Shown here: positions 35,502 to 44,967 of the stretch, one piece after another | Numbering within the stretch: position 1 is the stretch's first letter | How the letters are laid out: the number at the start of each line of letters is the position of its first letter | NCBI GenBank assembly: GCA_035295745.1 | Contig: DATGIL010000007.1 | Location: forward strand, 50,062-114,061 | Direction of reading: 5' to 3' | DNA from: JAIQFL01 sp035295745 | Lineage (GTDB): Bacteria > Acidobacteriota > Terriglobia > Bryobacterales > Bryobacteraceae | Length of the DNA stretch: 64,000 bases | Notes under the pieces: generated by a model | The model's database searches: none | Seen by the model: only the letters and a program-made list of their open reading frames with translations | What the model was told of the DNA's origin: nothing | Translations under genes and position numbers: made by a program

Positions 35502-37469
35502 ATGTTGCCTCTGCTCACTGCTCTGACCCCATTGGCTGCCTTCGTGATGCTCATCCTGATCTTGATGTCGATCTACAGCATCGGACCGACTCAGGTCGGG
35601 CTGGTGCGGAAACGATTCGGGGCGAAGCTGCCGGGCGACGATCCGGTGGCGTTCCGCGGTGAGGCCGGTTACCAGGCGCAGATGCTCATGCCCGGATTGC
35701 GCTTCAAATTCTGCCTGGTTTATGCCGTCTCCAAGCATCCCTGGGTGCAGGTACCTGCCGGACAGATCGGTGTCGTCATCGCGCAGGTCGGCAAGTCATG
35801 CCCGATGGGTGCGAAGTCCGCGATCTACAGACCGGAATTCGGAAATTTCAGCGATCTACGCATCTTCATCGAGCAAGGCGGACAGAAGGGAGTGCAGCGT
35901 CCGGTCCTCCCTCCCGGAACGCTGGCGCCGCTTCACCCCATGGCGTTCCTCGTGATCACCAAGCCGGAGGTCTTCGGCGTGCCGGTCGCATCCGACCTCA
36001 GCACGCTGGCGCGATCCAAGGGCCGCCTGACTTACCACGCGTTCGGCCTGGAAGAGAAGCAACTCGAAGTCACGCGGATTTCCCCTCGGCCGTCCGAGGC
36101 TGGGCGAGTGGTGGACATGATCGGCATCATCACTACGTTGGAAGGCCAGCCTCTTCCGGCGGGAGACATAGCCAGCCGCCTGGGTGGATTTACCGACATC
36201 ACGGAAATGGAAGAGGGTGATGGCGGCGCCGGGATCACCGACGCACGGCTGATCGAAACGATTCTGGGCAATCAAAATGACCAGCACAGCGCCTATCAGG
36301 ACTTCCAGAAGTTCCTCGATCTGGGCGGCCGAATCGGTCTGCAGCACGATCCACTGCTCTACGGTGCCTACAATCTGAATCCCTTCCTGCTGCGCGTGGA
36401 AGAAGTTCCCATGCTGGTAGTGGAGCAGGGACAGGTCGCGGTAATGAAGGCCTACTCCGGCCTTCCGACCCAGGACACTTCGGGTGTGGATTTCAAATTC
36501 GGAAGCCTGGTGCGGCCCGGCCATCGAGGCATTTGGCAGGAGCCGCTGCGGACCGGCAAGTACCCGATCAATCCGCGTTGCTACCAGGCGGTAATCGTGC
36601 CCACCTTCATCATCACCCTCAACTGGGCGGACGTGGTCTCCCAGGCGCACAACCTGGATGCGCAACTGAAGCAGATCGAAGCCAAGAGCAGTGAAGGCTT
36701 CGCGTTCGCCATCGACTTGCAAGTGCAGATCCACATCCCCGATACCCAGGCGCCTTACGTGATCTCGATGGTGGGGAGTGTGCCCAACCTGGTGAATGAA
36801 GTGTTACAGGCAGCCGTTGGCAATCATTTCCGGAACAAGCTGCAGGGCATGCCCGCAGTGCGATTTATCGCCAGCCGCGAGAGCGTGCAGCAGGGCGCGT
36901 TCGAGTATGTGAAAGAGGAATTGTCCAAGTATCGCGTAGAGACGCGCGGGGTCTACATTCAGGCCGTGGTGTTGCCGGCGCAGTTGGTGGAGGTGCTGAC
37001 CCAAAGAGAAATTGCCAACCAGGAAGTGGAGACCTATAAGATGCAGAAGTCCGCTCAGGATCAGCGCACCGAAACCGAGAAGGCCAAGGGCACGGCGGAC
37101 ATGCAGGCGGAGTTGGCGAAGGCGCAGGTCGGCGTCGATATCCAGAACAATCGCACCGCGGCCAGGAAGATGGAGGCATTGGGCGAGGCTGCCTACATCG
37201 AGCAGACCGGTGCGGCGCAAGGTGCCCAGGTGCGGTCGGTAGGACTCGCAAGGGCGGAAGCGTATGCGCAGCAGGTGGCGGCGTTGGGCGCGAACGCCAC
37301 GGCGCTGGTGAATGCCATCGAGGCGCTTTCGAAGAGCACCGTGCCGTTCACTCCCAACACGCTGGTGATGGGCGGAGGCGAAGGAAGCGGCGCTCTTACC
37401 GGGCTCCTGGCGCTGTTGATGCGGCAGACGGAAACGGGCTTGGCGAAGAAGACGGCCGCGGGACAGTAA
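35502..37469 (+). CDS. Flotillin-like SPFH/band-7 membrane protein
   Basis: The 655-residue protein has one N-terminal transmembrane helix (LTALTPLAAFVMLILILM), an SPFH core from VGLVRKRFG onward, with a long insertion, and a C-terminal coiled coil rich in Ala, Glu and Gln (REIANQEVETYKMQKSAQDQ, then AELAKAQVGVDIQNN). The final segment is Gly-rich (MGGGEGSGALTGLLALL). A strong GAGGAG lies before the start. Flotillins organise membrane microdomains and scaffolds. The sigma-like/zinc-finger gene begins 13 bp after its stop, so the two are probably one operon. The family is clear but the specific role is not. Confidence 0.85.
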   Translation: MLPLLTALTPLAAFVMLILILMSIYSIGPTQVGLVRKRFGAKLPGDDPVAFRGEAGYQAQMLMPGLRFKFCLVYAVSKHPWVQVPAGQIGVVIAQVGKSCPMGAKSAIYRPEFGNFSDLRIFIEQGGQKGVQRPVLPPGTLAPLHPMAFLVITKPEVFGVPVASDLSTLARSKGRLTYHAFGLEEKQLEVTRISPRPSEAGRVVDMIGIITTLEGQPLPAGDIASRLGGFTDITEMEEGDGGAGITDARLIETILGNQNDQHSAYQDFQKFLDLGGRIGLQHDPLLYGAYNLNPFLLRVEEVPMLVVEQGQVAVMKAYSGLPTQDTSGVDFKFGSLVRPGHRGIWQEPLRTGKYPINPRCYQAVIVPTFIITLNWADVVSQAHNLDAQLKQIEAKSSEGFAFAIDLQVQIHIPDTQAPYVISMVGSVPNLVNEVLQAAVGNHFRNKLQGMPAVRFIASRESVQQGAFEYVKEELSKYRVETRGVYIQAVVLPAQLVEVLTQREIANQEVETYKMQKSAQDQRTETEKAKGTADMQAELAKAQVGVDIQNNRTAARKMEALGEAAYIEQTGAAQGAQVRSVGLARAEAYAQQVAALGANATALVNAIEALSKSTVPFTPNTLVMGGGEGSGALTGLLALLMRQTETGLAKKTAAGQ

Positions 37470-37482
37470 GATCGTATAAGCG

Positions 37483-38262
37483 ATGATCTATACCTGCTAC
37501 GAGATGTCCCGGGATTGCCGTGCCGACCGGCCCGAGGGTTGGGCCTACTTTATCTCCAATTATGTTCCAGCCATCCGCAAACTTGTCGCGCACTATGCGG
37601 CCGGCGACGAGAAGGTGCTGGAGAGCGTCCTGCGGGCACTCCGTAAGCCTGGATCGAGCCTGTTTCAAACGTTGGAGGAGGTGCCCGAACGATGGTTCCT
37701 GGCGGAACTGCGCCAGAAGGTGATGGTGGAACTGGTGACGCAAACCCCCGAAATCGGGATCGATCTGGAAACTGTGGCGAGCGCATTGGAGCCCTTGACT
37801 ATGGTCGAAAAGCAGGCAGCGTGGATGGAGACCATGCGCTACCAGCCCGCACAGATCGGCCCGATGCTGCGGATGGCGCCGGCGACCGTGGAGAAGATTC
37901 GCGAGCGTGCGGCCGACCTTGTGCGCGGCAAGGTCGATCAGTGGAATCGTAATCTGTTGGCGGACAACGGCGCAGAGTTAGGACGATCCGCCGCGGCGGC
38001 CGGCACGAACGATTGCCTCACGCCGAAGACCTTCCTCGACATCCTGGATGGCCGGATGACGTGGCGCGGGCGCGAGCAACTGGAACACCACGTGAACGCC
38101 TGCTGGCACTGCATCGATCACTTCTCCCGGATGGCCGAGGTGGTGGAACTGTTGCGCGGTCTGCAGCCGCTGACCGAGCAAGAAGCCCGACCTTATCGCG
38201 CTTTATTGGGAGTCCAGGCCCCAAAGCGCCCCGTGTGGAAACGCTTCATGGGTGGATCGTGA
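37483..38262 (+). CDS. Protein with sigma-like HTH and C-terminal HC-type zinc finger
   Basis: The 259-residue protein is all-helical and soluble. Residues about 115-150 read AAWMETMRYQPAQIGPMLRM, then APATVEKIRERAADLV, like region 4 of an RNA polymerase sigma factor. The C-terminal part carries LEHHVNACWHCIDHFSRMAE, a His-x3-Cys-x2-Cys pattern as in anti-sigma zinc fingers. Having both in one chain is unusual. No clear sigma region 2 is seen. It is 13 bp downstream of the flotillin-like gene and probably co-transcribed. A regulatory role is possible; none is established. Confidence 0.6.
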   Translation: MIYTCYEMSRDCRADRPEGWAYFISNYVPAIRKLVAHYAAGDEKVLESVLRALRKPGSSLFQTLEEVPERWFLAELRQKVMVELVTQTPEIGIDLETVASALEPLTMVEKQAAWMETMRYQPAQIGPMLRMAPATVEKIRERAADLVRGKVDQWNRNLLADNGAELGRSAAAAGTNDCLTPKTFLDILDGRMTWRGREQLEHHVNACWHCIDHFSRMAEVVELLRGLQPLTEQEARPYRALLGVQAPKRPVWKRFMGGS

Positions 38263-38424
38263 CTCAGTAGCCCTTCCGAGGCATCCTCAGACATTCCGGA
38301 ACCTCGGTAAGATTGCGTACGTCACTGACTCATCGAACCATTTGGGAAGCTGTCACCTTCGGTAGCATGGCGGGCACGCCAACTCGCGGCGACCGTCCTG
38401 AGTAACCCCATTTTCCGGCTGATT

Positions 38425-39861
38425 TTGCTCACTTGCCTCGCGGTGGTCACTCTCGGCTACCACCTTGGGGTGGATGACGCCGAGATCTACGTGCCAGCCA
38501 TCAAGCACGCTGCCGATCCCAGCTTGTACCCCTACGGTTCCGAATTCTTCATGATGCATGCCCACCTGTCGCTCTTTCCCGACCTGGTGGGCGATTCCTC
38601 GTATTGGACCCGTCTGCCAATCAATGTCGTCATCTTTCTGTGGTTCGTGATTGGAATCTTCCTGCTGCTGTTCGCGTCATGGCGCCTGCTGTGTGCCTGC
38701 TTCGACCACGAGCAGGCGCGCTGGTGTGGCGTGGTCCTGGTTACGTGTCTGCTCAGCGTGCCGGTCGCCGGCACCGCGCTGGTGATTATGGATCCCTACA
38801 TCACCGCACGATCGCTGTCCACTCCCGCCACGCTGATGGCCATTGCGTATTATGTGGCGGGCCGGCCGAAAATAGCGGCGCTCTGGCTGCTGGCAACGGC
38901 GGCGATCCATCCGCAGATGGCGGTGTACGGCGCGTGTTTTTTGGTATGTATGGCCTGGGCCGCTCAGCGGCGATGGCGCACCGAGGCGAAGCCCGCATAC
39001 GCCCTCCTCGGCGCCACCATCATTCCCTTTCTCTTCGAATTTGAACCAGCTCGCGGTGCGGCGCGCGAAGCTCTCCTCTCGCGGACTTACTTCTTCGTCT
39101 CCAACTGGGCCTGGTACGAATGGGTCGGCATCGCGGCTCCGCTGGCTTTGCTTTGGTGGTTCTCGTCTGCGCGATTCCGCGGCACCAGCCTCGCCTTCGC
39201 ACCGCTGGCGCGCACGCTCGTCCCGTTTGGACTCTTGTTCGCCGCTGCCGGCGTCATCTTGACCTTTCCCGGCAAACTGGAGAACTACGCCCGGCTGCAG
39301 CCCATGCGAGCCTTCCACCTCGTATACGTGGTCTTCTTCATCCTGCTGGGAGGGCTGGTGGGCGAATACGTCCTCCAGCGGCGGGCTTGGCGATGGCTCG
39401 TCCTCTTTATCCCATTAATGTTCTCCATGGGCCTGTTGCAGGAGAGCGAATTCCCTTCGAGTGCGCACATCGAGTGGCCCGGCGCGCGGTACCGCGAGAA
39501 CTGGACCTCCGCTTTTGTCTGGGTGCGCGATCACACGCCCAAGGACGCGGTCTTCGCGCTGGATCCCAATTACATGCTGGTGCACGGCGAAGACGAACAC
39601 GGCTTTCGCGCGATTGCGGAGCGGAGTGCGCTCGCCGACAACATCAAGGACAGCGGCGCCGTATCGCTATTCCCACAACTGGCGGAAGACTGGAAAGATC
39701 AGGTGGACGCGCAGCGCGGATGGGAACACTTCCAGCGCAGCGATTTCGAGGGACTGGCGCGGCACTATCCGGTTACCTGGATCGTGACCCAGCGGCCGGG
39801 CCCTGCTGGGCTCACTTGTCCTTACACCAATCGCGAGCTGGCGGTCTGCCAGATGAGATAA
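38425..39861 (+). CDS. Polytopic membrane protein, hypothetical
   Basis: About 478 residues with around ten hydrophobic helices, for example INVVIFLWFVIGIFLLLFA, CGVVLVTCLLSVPVAGTALV and LVLFIPLMFSMGLLQ. A soluble end with Trp and Pro follows (FVWVRDHTPKDAVFALDPN). Large loops near DDAEIYVPAIKHA resemble membrane glycosyltransferase-like or DUF6798-like proteins. The start is unsure: TTG 38425 cuts into the first helix (NPIFRLILLTCLAVVTLGYH), so translation may begin some 10-20 codons earlier at a non-ATG codon. No function can be given. Confidence 0.7.
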   Translation: MLTCLAVVTLGYHLGVDDAEIYVPAIKHAADPSLYPYGSEFFMMHAHLSLFPDLVGDSSYWTRLPINVVIFLWFVIGIFLLLFASWRLLCACFDHEQARWCGVVLVTCLLSVPVAGTALVIMDPYITARSLSTPATLMAIAYYVAGRPKIAALWLLATAAIHPQMAVYGACFLVCMAWAAQRRWRTEAKPAYALLGATIIPFLFEFEPARGAAREALLSRTYFFVSNWAWYEWVGIAAPLALLWWFSSARFRGTSLAFAPLARTLVPFGLLFAAAGVILTFPGKLENYARLQPMRAFHLVYVVFFILLGGLVGEYVLQRRAWRWLVLFIPLMFSMGLLQESEFPSSAHIEWPGARYRENWTSAFVWVRDHTPKDAVFALDPNYMLVHGEDEHGFRAIAERSALADNIKDSGAVSLFPQLAEDWKDQVDAQRGWEHFQRSDFEGLARHYPVTWIVTQRPGPAGLTCPYTNRELAVCQMR

Positions 39862-39915
39862 ATGGCCGTCGCGATCGGGCGTGCGCCACTTTCGTCCATT
39901 GCAAGGGGCGAGTGG

Positions 39916-40026
39916 CTACTGTTTCGTGGTGATAGCGGCGATTGCCGCGGAAGCAGCCTTGCGCACCGATGCGCTTTCATCGTGCGATGCACGTTCGAGG
40001 GCGGCGAGTGTACAGTCTCGGACGTC
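39916..40026 (-). pseudogene. Remnant of a HEAT-repeat gene
   Basis: A 37-codon minus-strand frame reads DVRDCTLAALERASHDESAS, then VRKAASAAIAAITTK, and stops. This is one clean HEAT-type helical pair. It is closed just upstream by a TAA and has no start, so it is the tail of a lost longer protein. It lies in the 183-bp gap downstream of the terpenoid-cyclase-like gene. Confidence 0.5.
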
Positions 40027-40044
40027 TTAACCAAGCTCGATCCG

Positions 40045-41334
40045 TCACTGTTTAGTCTTGCTACTCTGCACGATCGGCGCCCGTTCGCGGTCGGCCGTCA
40101 GTAGCAGGATCGCAGCGCTTGTGACCGCGACGCGGCCAGTGATGCAATGATGCCCGGCCCACGTGCCGTCCTCGTTCTGCATCTTGAGCAGCTTGGCAGT
40201 CATCTCCGCTTGCCACTTTTTCCATTCAGGCCCGCCGGTGCGGCGGAGGCTCTCGCTGATGTTCAGATACGAGAAGAACTCCTCGCCTCCGATGGAGCCG
40301 AATCCGGTGACGAACCTCGAGTCGGAGAGTTGACCGGTAATCTCTTGGATCTGCTTCGCGTTCTTCTGCCGGTCTTTTTCCGTGCGGCTGAGTTGTTCCA
40401 GTTCCTGCGCTTTCTTGTAAAGCGGTATGCCCGCTGAGACCGCTGATACTTCCACAGTCGAGGCCGTGGATCCCGGTCCGAAGCCCCCGCCCTTGGCGCT
40501 ACCCACTCCCCCACCCGAGCCCGATCCTATTCCTCCGCCTGAACCTGCCCCCGAACCGGAATATACGCCGCTGGCGTCGCTGGCCGAGGCGCCCGCCATG
40601 ACGGTTGGCGAAGGTGCGGCCACCACCGCACTCTGCAAAGTGTACGCGTCCACGCGAGCCATCGCCATTTCGGCATTCGCAGCTCCCTTGGACTGCGCGA
40701 TGGCCAGACTCTGCGACGCCATGGATGTGCCCAGAATCGGCGCCCAGCCGCCCGAGATATTCCAGCTTCCGTCCTTGAGTTGGGCCTTTTCGATCTTCGC
40801 CACGCACTTCTGCAAATCCTGGCGCACGCGTGCATTGGCCTTGGCGTCTGACATCGTGCCATCCAACTCGGCCAGCAATTTGGAGGTCACGAACGTATCG
40901 ATGTAGGGACCCAGCTTTCGCTGGATCTGCGTCCCCTGCTGATCGGTGACCGCGAGCCCTTCAGCCGGGCTCTGTTCGACATGTTTCAGGACAAAATCCA
41001 CGGCGCGCCGTAAGGGCTCGCGATATTCTCCCCGTGTCATGGTGGTGCCGGTCTGTAGCAGCGCCTCGGCAACGACCGCAGTGTTGGCCACGTCGTTCCC
41101 ATTCGACTCCAGACGCTCACCTTCGCGGACATAGGAGGTTTCCCCGCCGTCCTGGCCCCACCCGCCGTCTTTCCCTTGAACCGAAACCAGCCACTTCAAA
41201 CCCTTCGCGACGGCAAGATCCACCGGATCGCTCTTAGTCTTCTCGCTATCGCTCGAGAATCCGATTTCAGCGTAGATGCCGATTGTGACAGCGGCTACGC
41301 TGGTTACGAACACACGTACCCTCTTGGATCCCAT
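40045..41334 (-). CDS. Exported terpenoid-cyclase-fold (prenyltransferase-like) protein
   Basis: The 429-residue protein starts with a membrane/signal segment (VRVFVTSVAAVTIGIYAEIG). Repeats of the alpha/alpha toroid follow: AVAKGLKWLVSVQGKDGGWG, then AVDFVLKHVEQSP, IEKAQLKDGSWNISG and MQNEDGTWAGHHCITGRVAV. A long Gly/Ser insertion (SGSGAGSGGGIGSGSGGGVG) interrupts it near residue 265. Squalene-cyclase QW-like motifs are present (DGGWG, DGSW, DGTWAG) but no cyclase DxDD motif is visible, so it is more likely a non-catalytic relative. Position in the pathway is unknown. Confidence 0.7.
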   Translation of the reverse strand: MGSKRVRVFVTSVAAVTIGIYAEIGFSSDSEKTKSDPVDLAVAKGLKWLVSVQGKDGGWGQDGGETSYVREGERLESNGNDVANTAVVAEALLQTGTTMTRGEYREPLRRAVDFVLKHVEQSPAEGLAVTDQQGTQIQRKLGPYIDTFVTSKLLAELDGTMSDAKANARVRQDLQKCVAKIEKAQLKDGSWNISGGWAPILGTSMASQSLAIAQSKGAANAEMAMARVDAYTLQSAVVAAPSPTVMAGASASDASGVYSGSGAGSGGGIGSGSGGGVGSAKGGGFGPGSTASTVEVSAVSAGIPLYKKAQELEQLSRTEKDRQKNAKQIQEITGQLSDSRFVTGFGSIGGEEFFSYLNISESLRRTGGPEWKKWQAEMTAKLLKMQNEDGTWAGHHCITGRVAVTSAAILLLTADRERAPIVQSSKTKQ

Positions 41335-41595
41335 GATCGTTTCTCTCCTCTCGCGTGATTAGCGCGGCTTTGTCAGTGCAATGCCGCTGAGGCACCTTTC
41401 CTTCCAACTTGGACGCCGAATCGATGCCGAAAGTTGAGGCGAGGTTGTACGCGTGGTTTCATGCGGGTACGCCAAATGCGGGGATTCCCTGCGCTTGCCT
41501 GCGATGGATGTTGTGCAGCGACACGTGTGGAACGGCTTCACGGCAGGAGCGCGAAAGAAAGTGTCGGGAAAGGCCAGCTAATGTGTGGAATGGAG

Positions 41596-41669
41596 TGGCT
41601 GGGACGCAGGGATTCGAACCCCGATACGCAGATCCAGAGTCTGCAGTCTTACCGTTAGACGACGTCCCA
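41596..41669 (-). tRNA. tRNA-Gln (anticodon CTG)
   Basis: Read on the minus strand: acceptor TGGGACG pairs CGTCCCA, D stem GTCT/AGAC, anticodon stem GCAGA/TCTGC with loop CTCTGGA (anticodon CTG), T stem CGGGG/CCCTG with loop TTCGAAT, discriminator G and an encoded CCA. All helices close well, length 74 nt with CCA. It decodes CAG. It stands between the cyclase-like gene and the TPR gene. Confidence 0.95.
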
Positions 41670-41777
41670 ACTTCAGAATCCTATTTTACCGCACAGTTGT
41701 GCCGCGAATCCAGGGATTCTCCGGCGAGGTTCGGACGACGGTTAGTTTGGCTCTGGTAAATAGCAAACCCGGCGGGC

Positions 41778-42830
41778 CTATTGAAACTCCAGAATCGAGT
41801 CCGCGCGGCGATGTAAACGCGCCGCATCCTCGTACCGGTGCTGCTTCTGCCGAATCTGCGCCAGCGCCAATAAAACGGTGGCCATGTCGCTGCCAGGGCG
41901 GGTCATGTATCGTTCCTCCGTCGACACCACCTGGCTCAAGAGCCGATCGGCCTCCTCATACTTCCCCTGCCGGATCCGCAAGAGCCCCAAATTGCTCTCG
42001 CCGACGATCTGTTCAAAAGTGCAGTTGGGACACGACTTGGCCAACAGATCGAGGGAGCGCAACATTTCCTTTTCCGCCAGCGAATACTTCCCATCGGCCA
42101 TGTAAATCAATCCCTCCTGGCTCACCACCGAAGCCACCCGCGGGTGAACGGGGCCGAGAATGCTCTCGTAAATCGACTGAGCCTTACGGAACAGCGGCAG
42201 CGCGCGATCCGTGTGCCCGAGCCAGCGGTGCGCCTCTGCCACATTCGCATAGGCCATCGCCGCGTCCACGGTGTGCTCCCCGCCGATCTTTAAGATCATG
42301 CCCAGTGCTTCTTCCGCGAGTGCCAGTGACTCTGCCGCCTTGTTCTCTCGAAGCCGCAGCAGTCCGAGACCCGCTAAAGAGCGCGCGAGTTGTAAATCAT
42401 TCGGATACAATTCGCGTTCCGCGTGCAACGCTTCTTCGAACAGCGCTGACGAGCGGACGTCGTCACCCACCATGAGGTACGCACCGCCCAGCAGATTCAT
42501 GATGGTCAGGGTCCGCAGGTTCGTGGGACCGAGCAGGCGGCGATGAGTCGCCAGCGACTGCTCAAACAGCCTGGCGCCCTCGCTGCGTTTCCCCTGCATG
42601 CAAAGCGTTTCCGCCAGGTTTCCTTGGGTTGTCGCCAGGTGCGCATCGTACTGGGGGCCCAGCGCTTTCCAAAGCGGAAGGGCCTGCTCATACAGCCGTT
42701 CTGCTTCGGCGTACTCCCCGCGTGATGCGGCTGCCAATCCGGCATCGTTCAGGCGGAAGCCTTCCGCTTCCTGTCCCCAGGCGATTCCCAGCGCAAGTGT
42801 TACGAAAATAGCGACGCTCACCCGTTTCAT
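41778..42830 (-). CDS. Secreted tetratricopeptide-repeat protein
   Basis: The 350-residue protein has a signal peptide (MKRVSVAIFVTLALGIAWGQ). TPR-type repeats with A/L-rich helices follow: AAASRGEYAEAERLYEQALP, then LATTQGNLAETLCMQGKRS, AYANVAEAHRWLGHTDRALP and SNLGLLRIRQGKYEEADRLL. This is the arrangement found in Tpr_10/Tpr_12-type proteins. It probably works as a periplasmic protein-interaction scaffold. No partner gene is obvious nearby. It is divergent from the NHL-propeller gene. Confidence 0.85.
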   Translation of the reverse strand: MKRVSVAIFVTLALGIAWGQEAEGFRLNDAGLAAASRGEYAEAERLYEQALPLWKALGPQYDAHLATTQGNLAETLCMQGKRSEGARLFEQSLATHRRLLGPTNLRTLTIMNLLGGAYLMVGDDVRSSALFEEALHAERELYPNDLQLARSLAGLGLLRLRENKAAESLALAEEALGMILKIGGEHTVDAAMAYANVAEAHRWLGHTDRALPLFRKAQSIYESILGPVHPRVASVVSQEGLIYMADGKYSLAEKEMLRSLDLLAKSCPNCTFEQIVGESNLGLLRIRQGKYEEADRLLSQVVSTEERYMTRPGSDMATVLLALAQIRQKQHRYEDAARLHRRADSILEFQ

Positions 42831-43073
42831 GCACCAAGTGACGAAGGGTGGCGGCGCTGGTCTTGAGGTTTACCGTAAACGGCAGCCGCTAACATTCCTT
42901 GGTGAAGCGGATTGCGTATAGCCGTACCGCCTCGCGAAAAAACGGAATCATTCATCTGTGAACGCCGAAACACATGTGTGATGCCCCACATCCCCAGGCG
43001 AACCGATAGGATGGTACATAAGCCGAGCTCGAAGCGTGAGGAGTCGGGCAGGGAGAAAGCAAGGGGCCAATTT

Positions 43074-44963
43074 GTGATTTACAAAGCGAAGAATAAGAAC
43101 AGGTCTATCGGAACGGTCCTCGTCCTGATGGGAGCCGCCGCACTGCTCGCGCAAACCAGCGGCTATACCATTGCCACGATTGCGGGCAACGGAACGGCAG
43201 GGTTTGCGGACGGCGGTGCGACGAGCGCGGCGGAACTCAGCAGCCCGTTCGCTCTTGCCGTGGACAGCTCGGGGAATCTTTACATTTCGGACAGCGGAAA
43301 TCAGCGGATCCGCAAGGTCTCCAGCGGCAATGTGAGTACGATCGCGGGCAACGGCACCGTCGGGTTCGCCGGCGACGGAGCGGCGGCCACCAGTGCCGAA
43401 TTCGCCAATCCGCAAGGGATTGCTTTGGACAGCGGCGGGAACCTCTATATCGCGGATAGCAACAATGGACTCATTCGTAAAGTCTCGACCAACGGAAACA
43501 TCAGCACCATCGCCGGGAATGTGACGTCGGGTCCCGGCTATGTCGACGCTCCGGTGGCCACGAACGGCCAGTTATCCCTTCCCACCGGTATTGCAGTCGA
43601 TACCTCGGGGAATATTTACATCAGTGAAGGGGCGTCGACGGGCGGCTTTGTTCCAGGAAACAACCGCATCCGCAAGGTGTCGAGCAGTGGAGTGCTTACT
43701 ACGTACGGAGGCAATGGCGTGGTCGGCTCGTCCGGTGACAACGGCACCGCCCTTTCCGCGCACCTCAACAATCCGCTCGGGTTAGCTGTCGATAAGGCCG
43801 GCAATCTCTATATCGCCGATACCGGCAATCACAAGATCCGCCGCATCGACACGCGAGGCATTATCACCACCGTCGCAGGGACGGGAACGGCTGGCTTCTC
43901 CGGAGATGGCGGCACCGCTACCAGCGCTCAGCTCAACAATCCTACGGGTGTGGCGGTCGATTCATCAGGCAATCTGTACATCGCCGACCGAAACAATTTC
44001 CGGATTCGCATGGTCTCGCCTGCTGGAATTATCACGACTATCGCCGGAAAGGCGCAATCCGGTTACACCGGAGACGGTGGTTTAGCCACCAACGCGACAC
44101 TGAAGTTTCCGACCGGTGCGGCTGTCGATGCAGCGGGAAACGTCTACGTGGCGGACAACCAGAACAGCGTCGTTCGGCAACTCACGCCTAACGCACCTGC
44201 TGGCTCCACTACGCCGCCCGCTATCAATTCGGGAGGCATCGTGAGCGCGGCCGCATTCGGCGGGTTCACGTCGATTGCGCCCGGATCGTGGATTGAGATC
44301 TACGGAACCAACCTGGCGGCTACCACGGACGTTTGGGATAAGTTCTTCAATGGAACGAATGCTCCCACTTCAGTCGATCGCACATCGGTAACCGTAGGAG
44401 GACAATCGGCTTTCATCGATTACATCAGCCCAGGCCAGGTGAACGCGCAGGTGCCGTCGAATGTCCTGACTGGAACGCAACCAATCGTCGTAACCACAGC
44501 TTCCGGTCCGAGCGCTCCCTACAACATCACCGTCAATGCGACTCAGCCCGGATTACTCGCCCCTGCAAATTTCATCGTGGGCGGCAAGCAGTATGTGGTC
44601 GCTCAATTCTCGGATTTGGCCACTTATGTCCTGCCCCCAAACGCGATTCCAGGATTGCCCTCCCGGGAAGCCAAGCCCGGAGACACAATCATCATCTATG
44701 GCGTCGGCTTTGGCCCGGTTAGCCCCAACATCCTGGCCGGTCAGATCGTACAGGGCAATAACAGTTTGGCTGGGTCGTTCCAAATGTCGATCGGAGGCGC
44801 TCCGGCTCCTCTGGGATATTTCGGACTTGCGCCGAGTTTCATTGGCCTCTACCAGTTCAATGTGACCGTGCCCAGCATCCCGGACAACGATGCCGTACCT
44901 TTGACCTTTACGCTCGGGGGCAATGCCGGTACTCAGACGCTATACACGGCCGTGAAGAACTGA
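43074..44963 (+). CDS. Secreted NHL-repeat propeller with C-terminal TIGR03437 domain
   Basis: I place the start at GTG 43074 (MIYKAKNKNRSIGTVLVLMG), after an AAGGGG site; upstream in-frame ATG codons give a poor signal peptide. After the signal peptide come at least six NHL repeats, for example ALAVDSSGNLYISDSGNQRI and VAVDSSGNLYIADRNNF, each beginning with IAGNGTAGF-like phrases. Residues from about 395 form the Solibacter C-terminal domain (GGIVSAAAFGGFTSIAPGSW, then IEIYGTNLAATT, and the block IYGVGFGPVSPNIL). The protein is extracellular or surface-bound; ligand unknown. The same C-terminal domain occurs in the 840-3164 protein. Confidence 0.88.
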   Translation: MIYKAKNKNRSIGTVLVLMGAAALLAQTSGYTIATIAGNGTAGFADGGATSAAELSSPFALAVDSSGNLYISDSGNQRIRKVSSGNVSTIAGNGTVGFAGDGAAATSAEFANPQGIALDSGGNLYIADSNNGLIRKVSTNGNISTIAGNVTSGPGYVDAPVATNGQLSLPTGIAVDTSGNIYISEGASTGGFVPGNNRIRKVSSSGVLTTYGGNGVVGSSGDNGTALSAHLNNPLGLAVDKAGNLYIADTGNHKIRRIDTRGIITTVAGTGTAGFSGDGGTATSAQLNNPTGVAVDSSGNLYIADRNNFRIRMVSPAGIITTIAGKAQSGYTGDGGLATNATLKFPTGAAVDAAGNVYVADNQNSVVRQLTPNAPAGSTTPPAINSGGIVSAAAFGGFTSIAPGSWIEIYGTNLAATTDVWDKFFNGTNAPTSVDRTSVTVGGQSAFIDYISPGQVNAQVPSNVLTGTQPIVVTTASGPSAPYNITVNATQPGLLAPANFIVGGKQYVVAQFSDLATYVLPPNAIPGLPSREAKPGDTIIIYGVGFGPVSPNILAGQIVQGNNSLAGSFQMSIGGAPAPLGYFGLAPSFIGLYQFNVTVPSIPDNDAVPLTFTLGGNAGTQTLYTAVKN

Positions 44964-44967
44964 GCCT

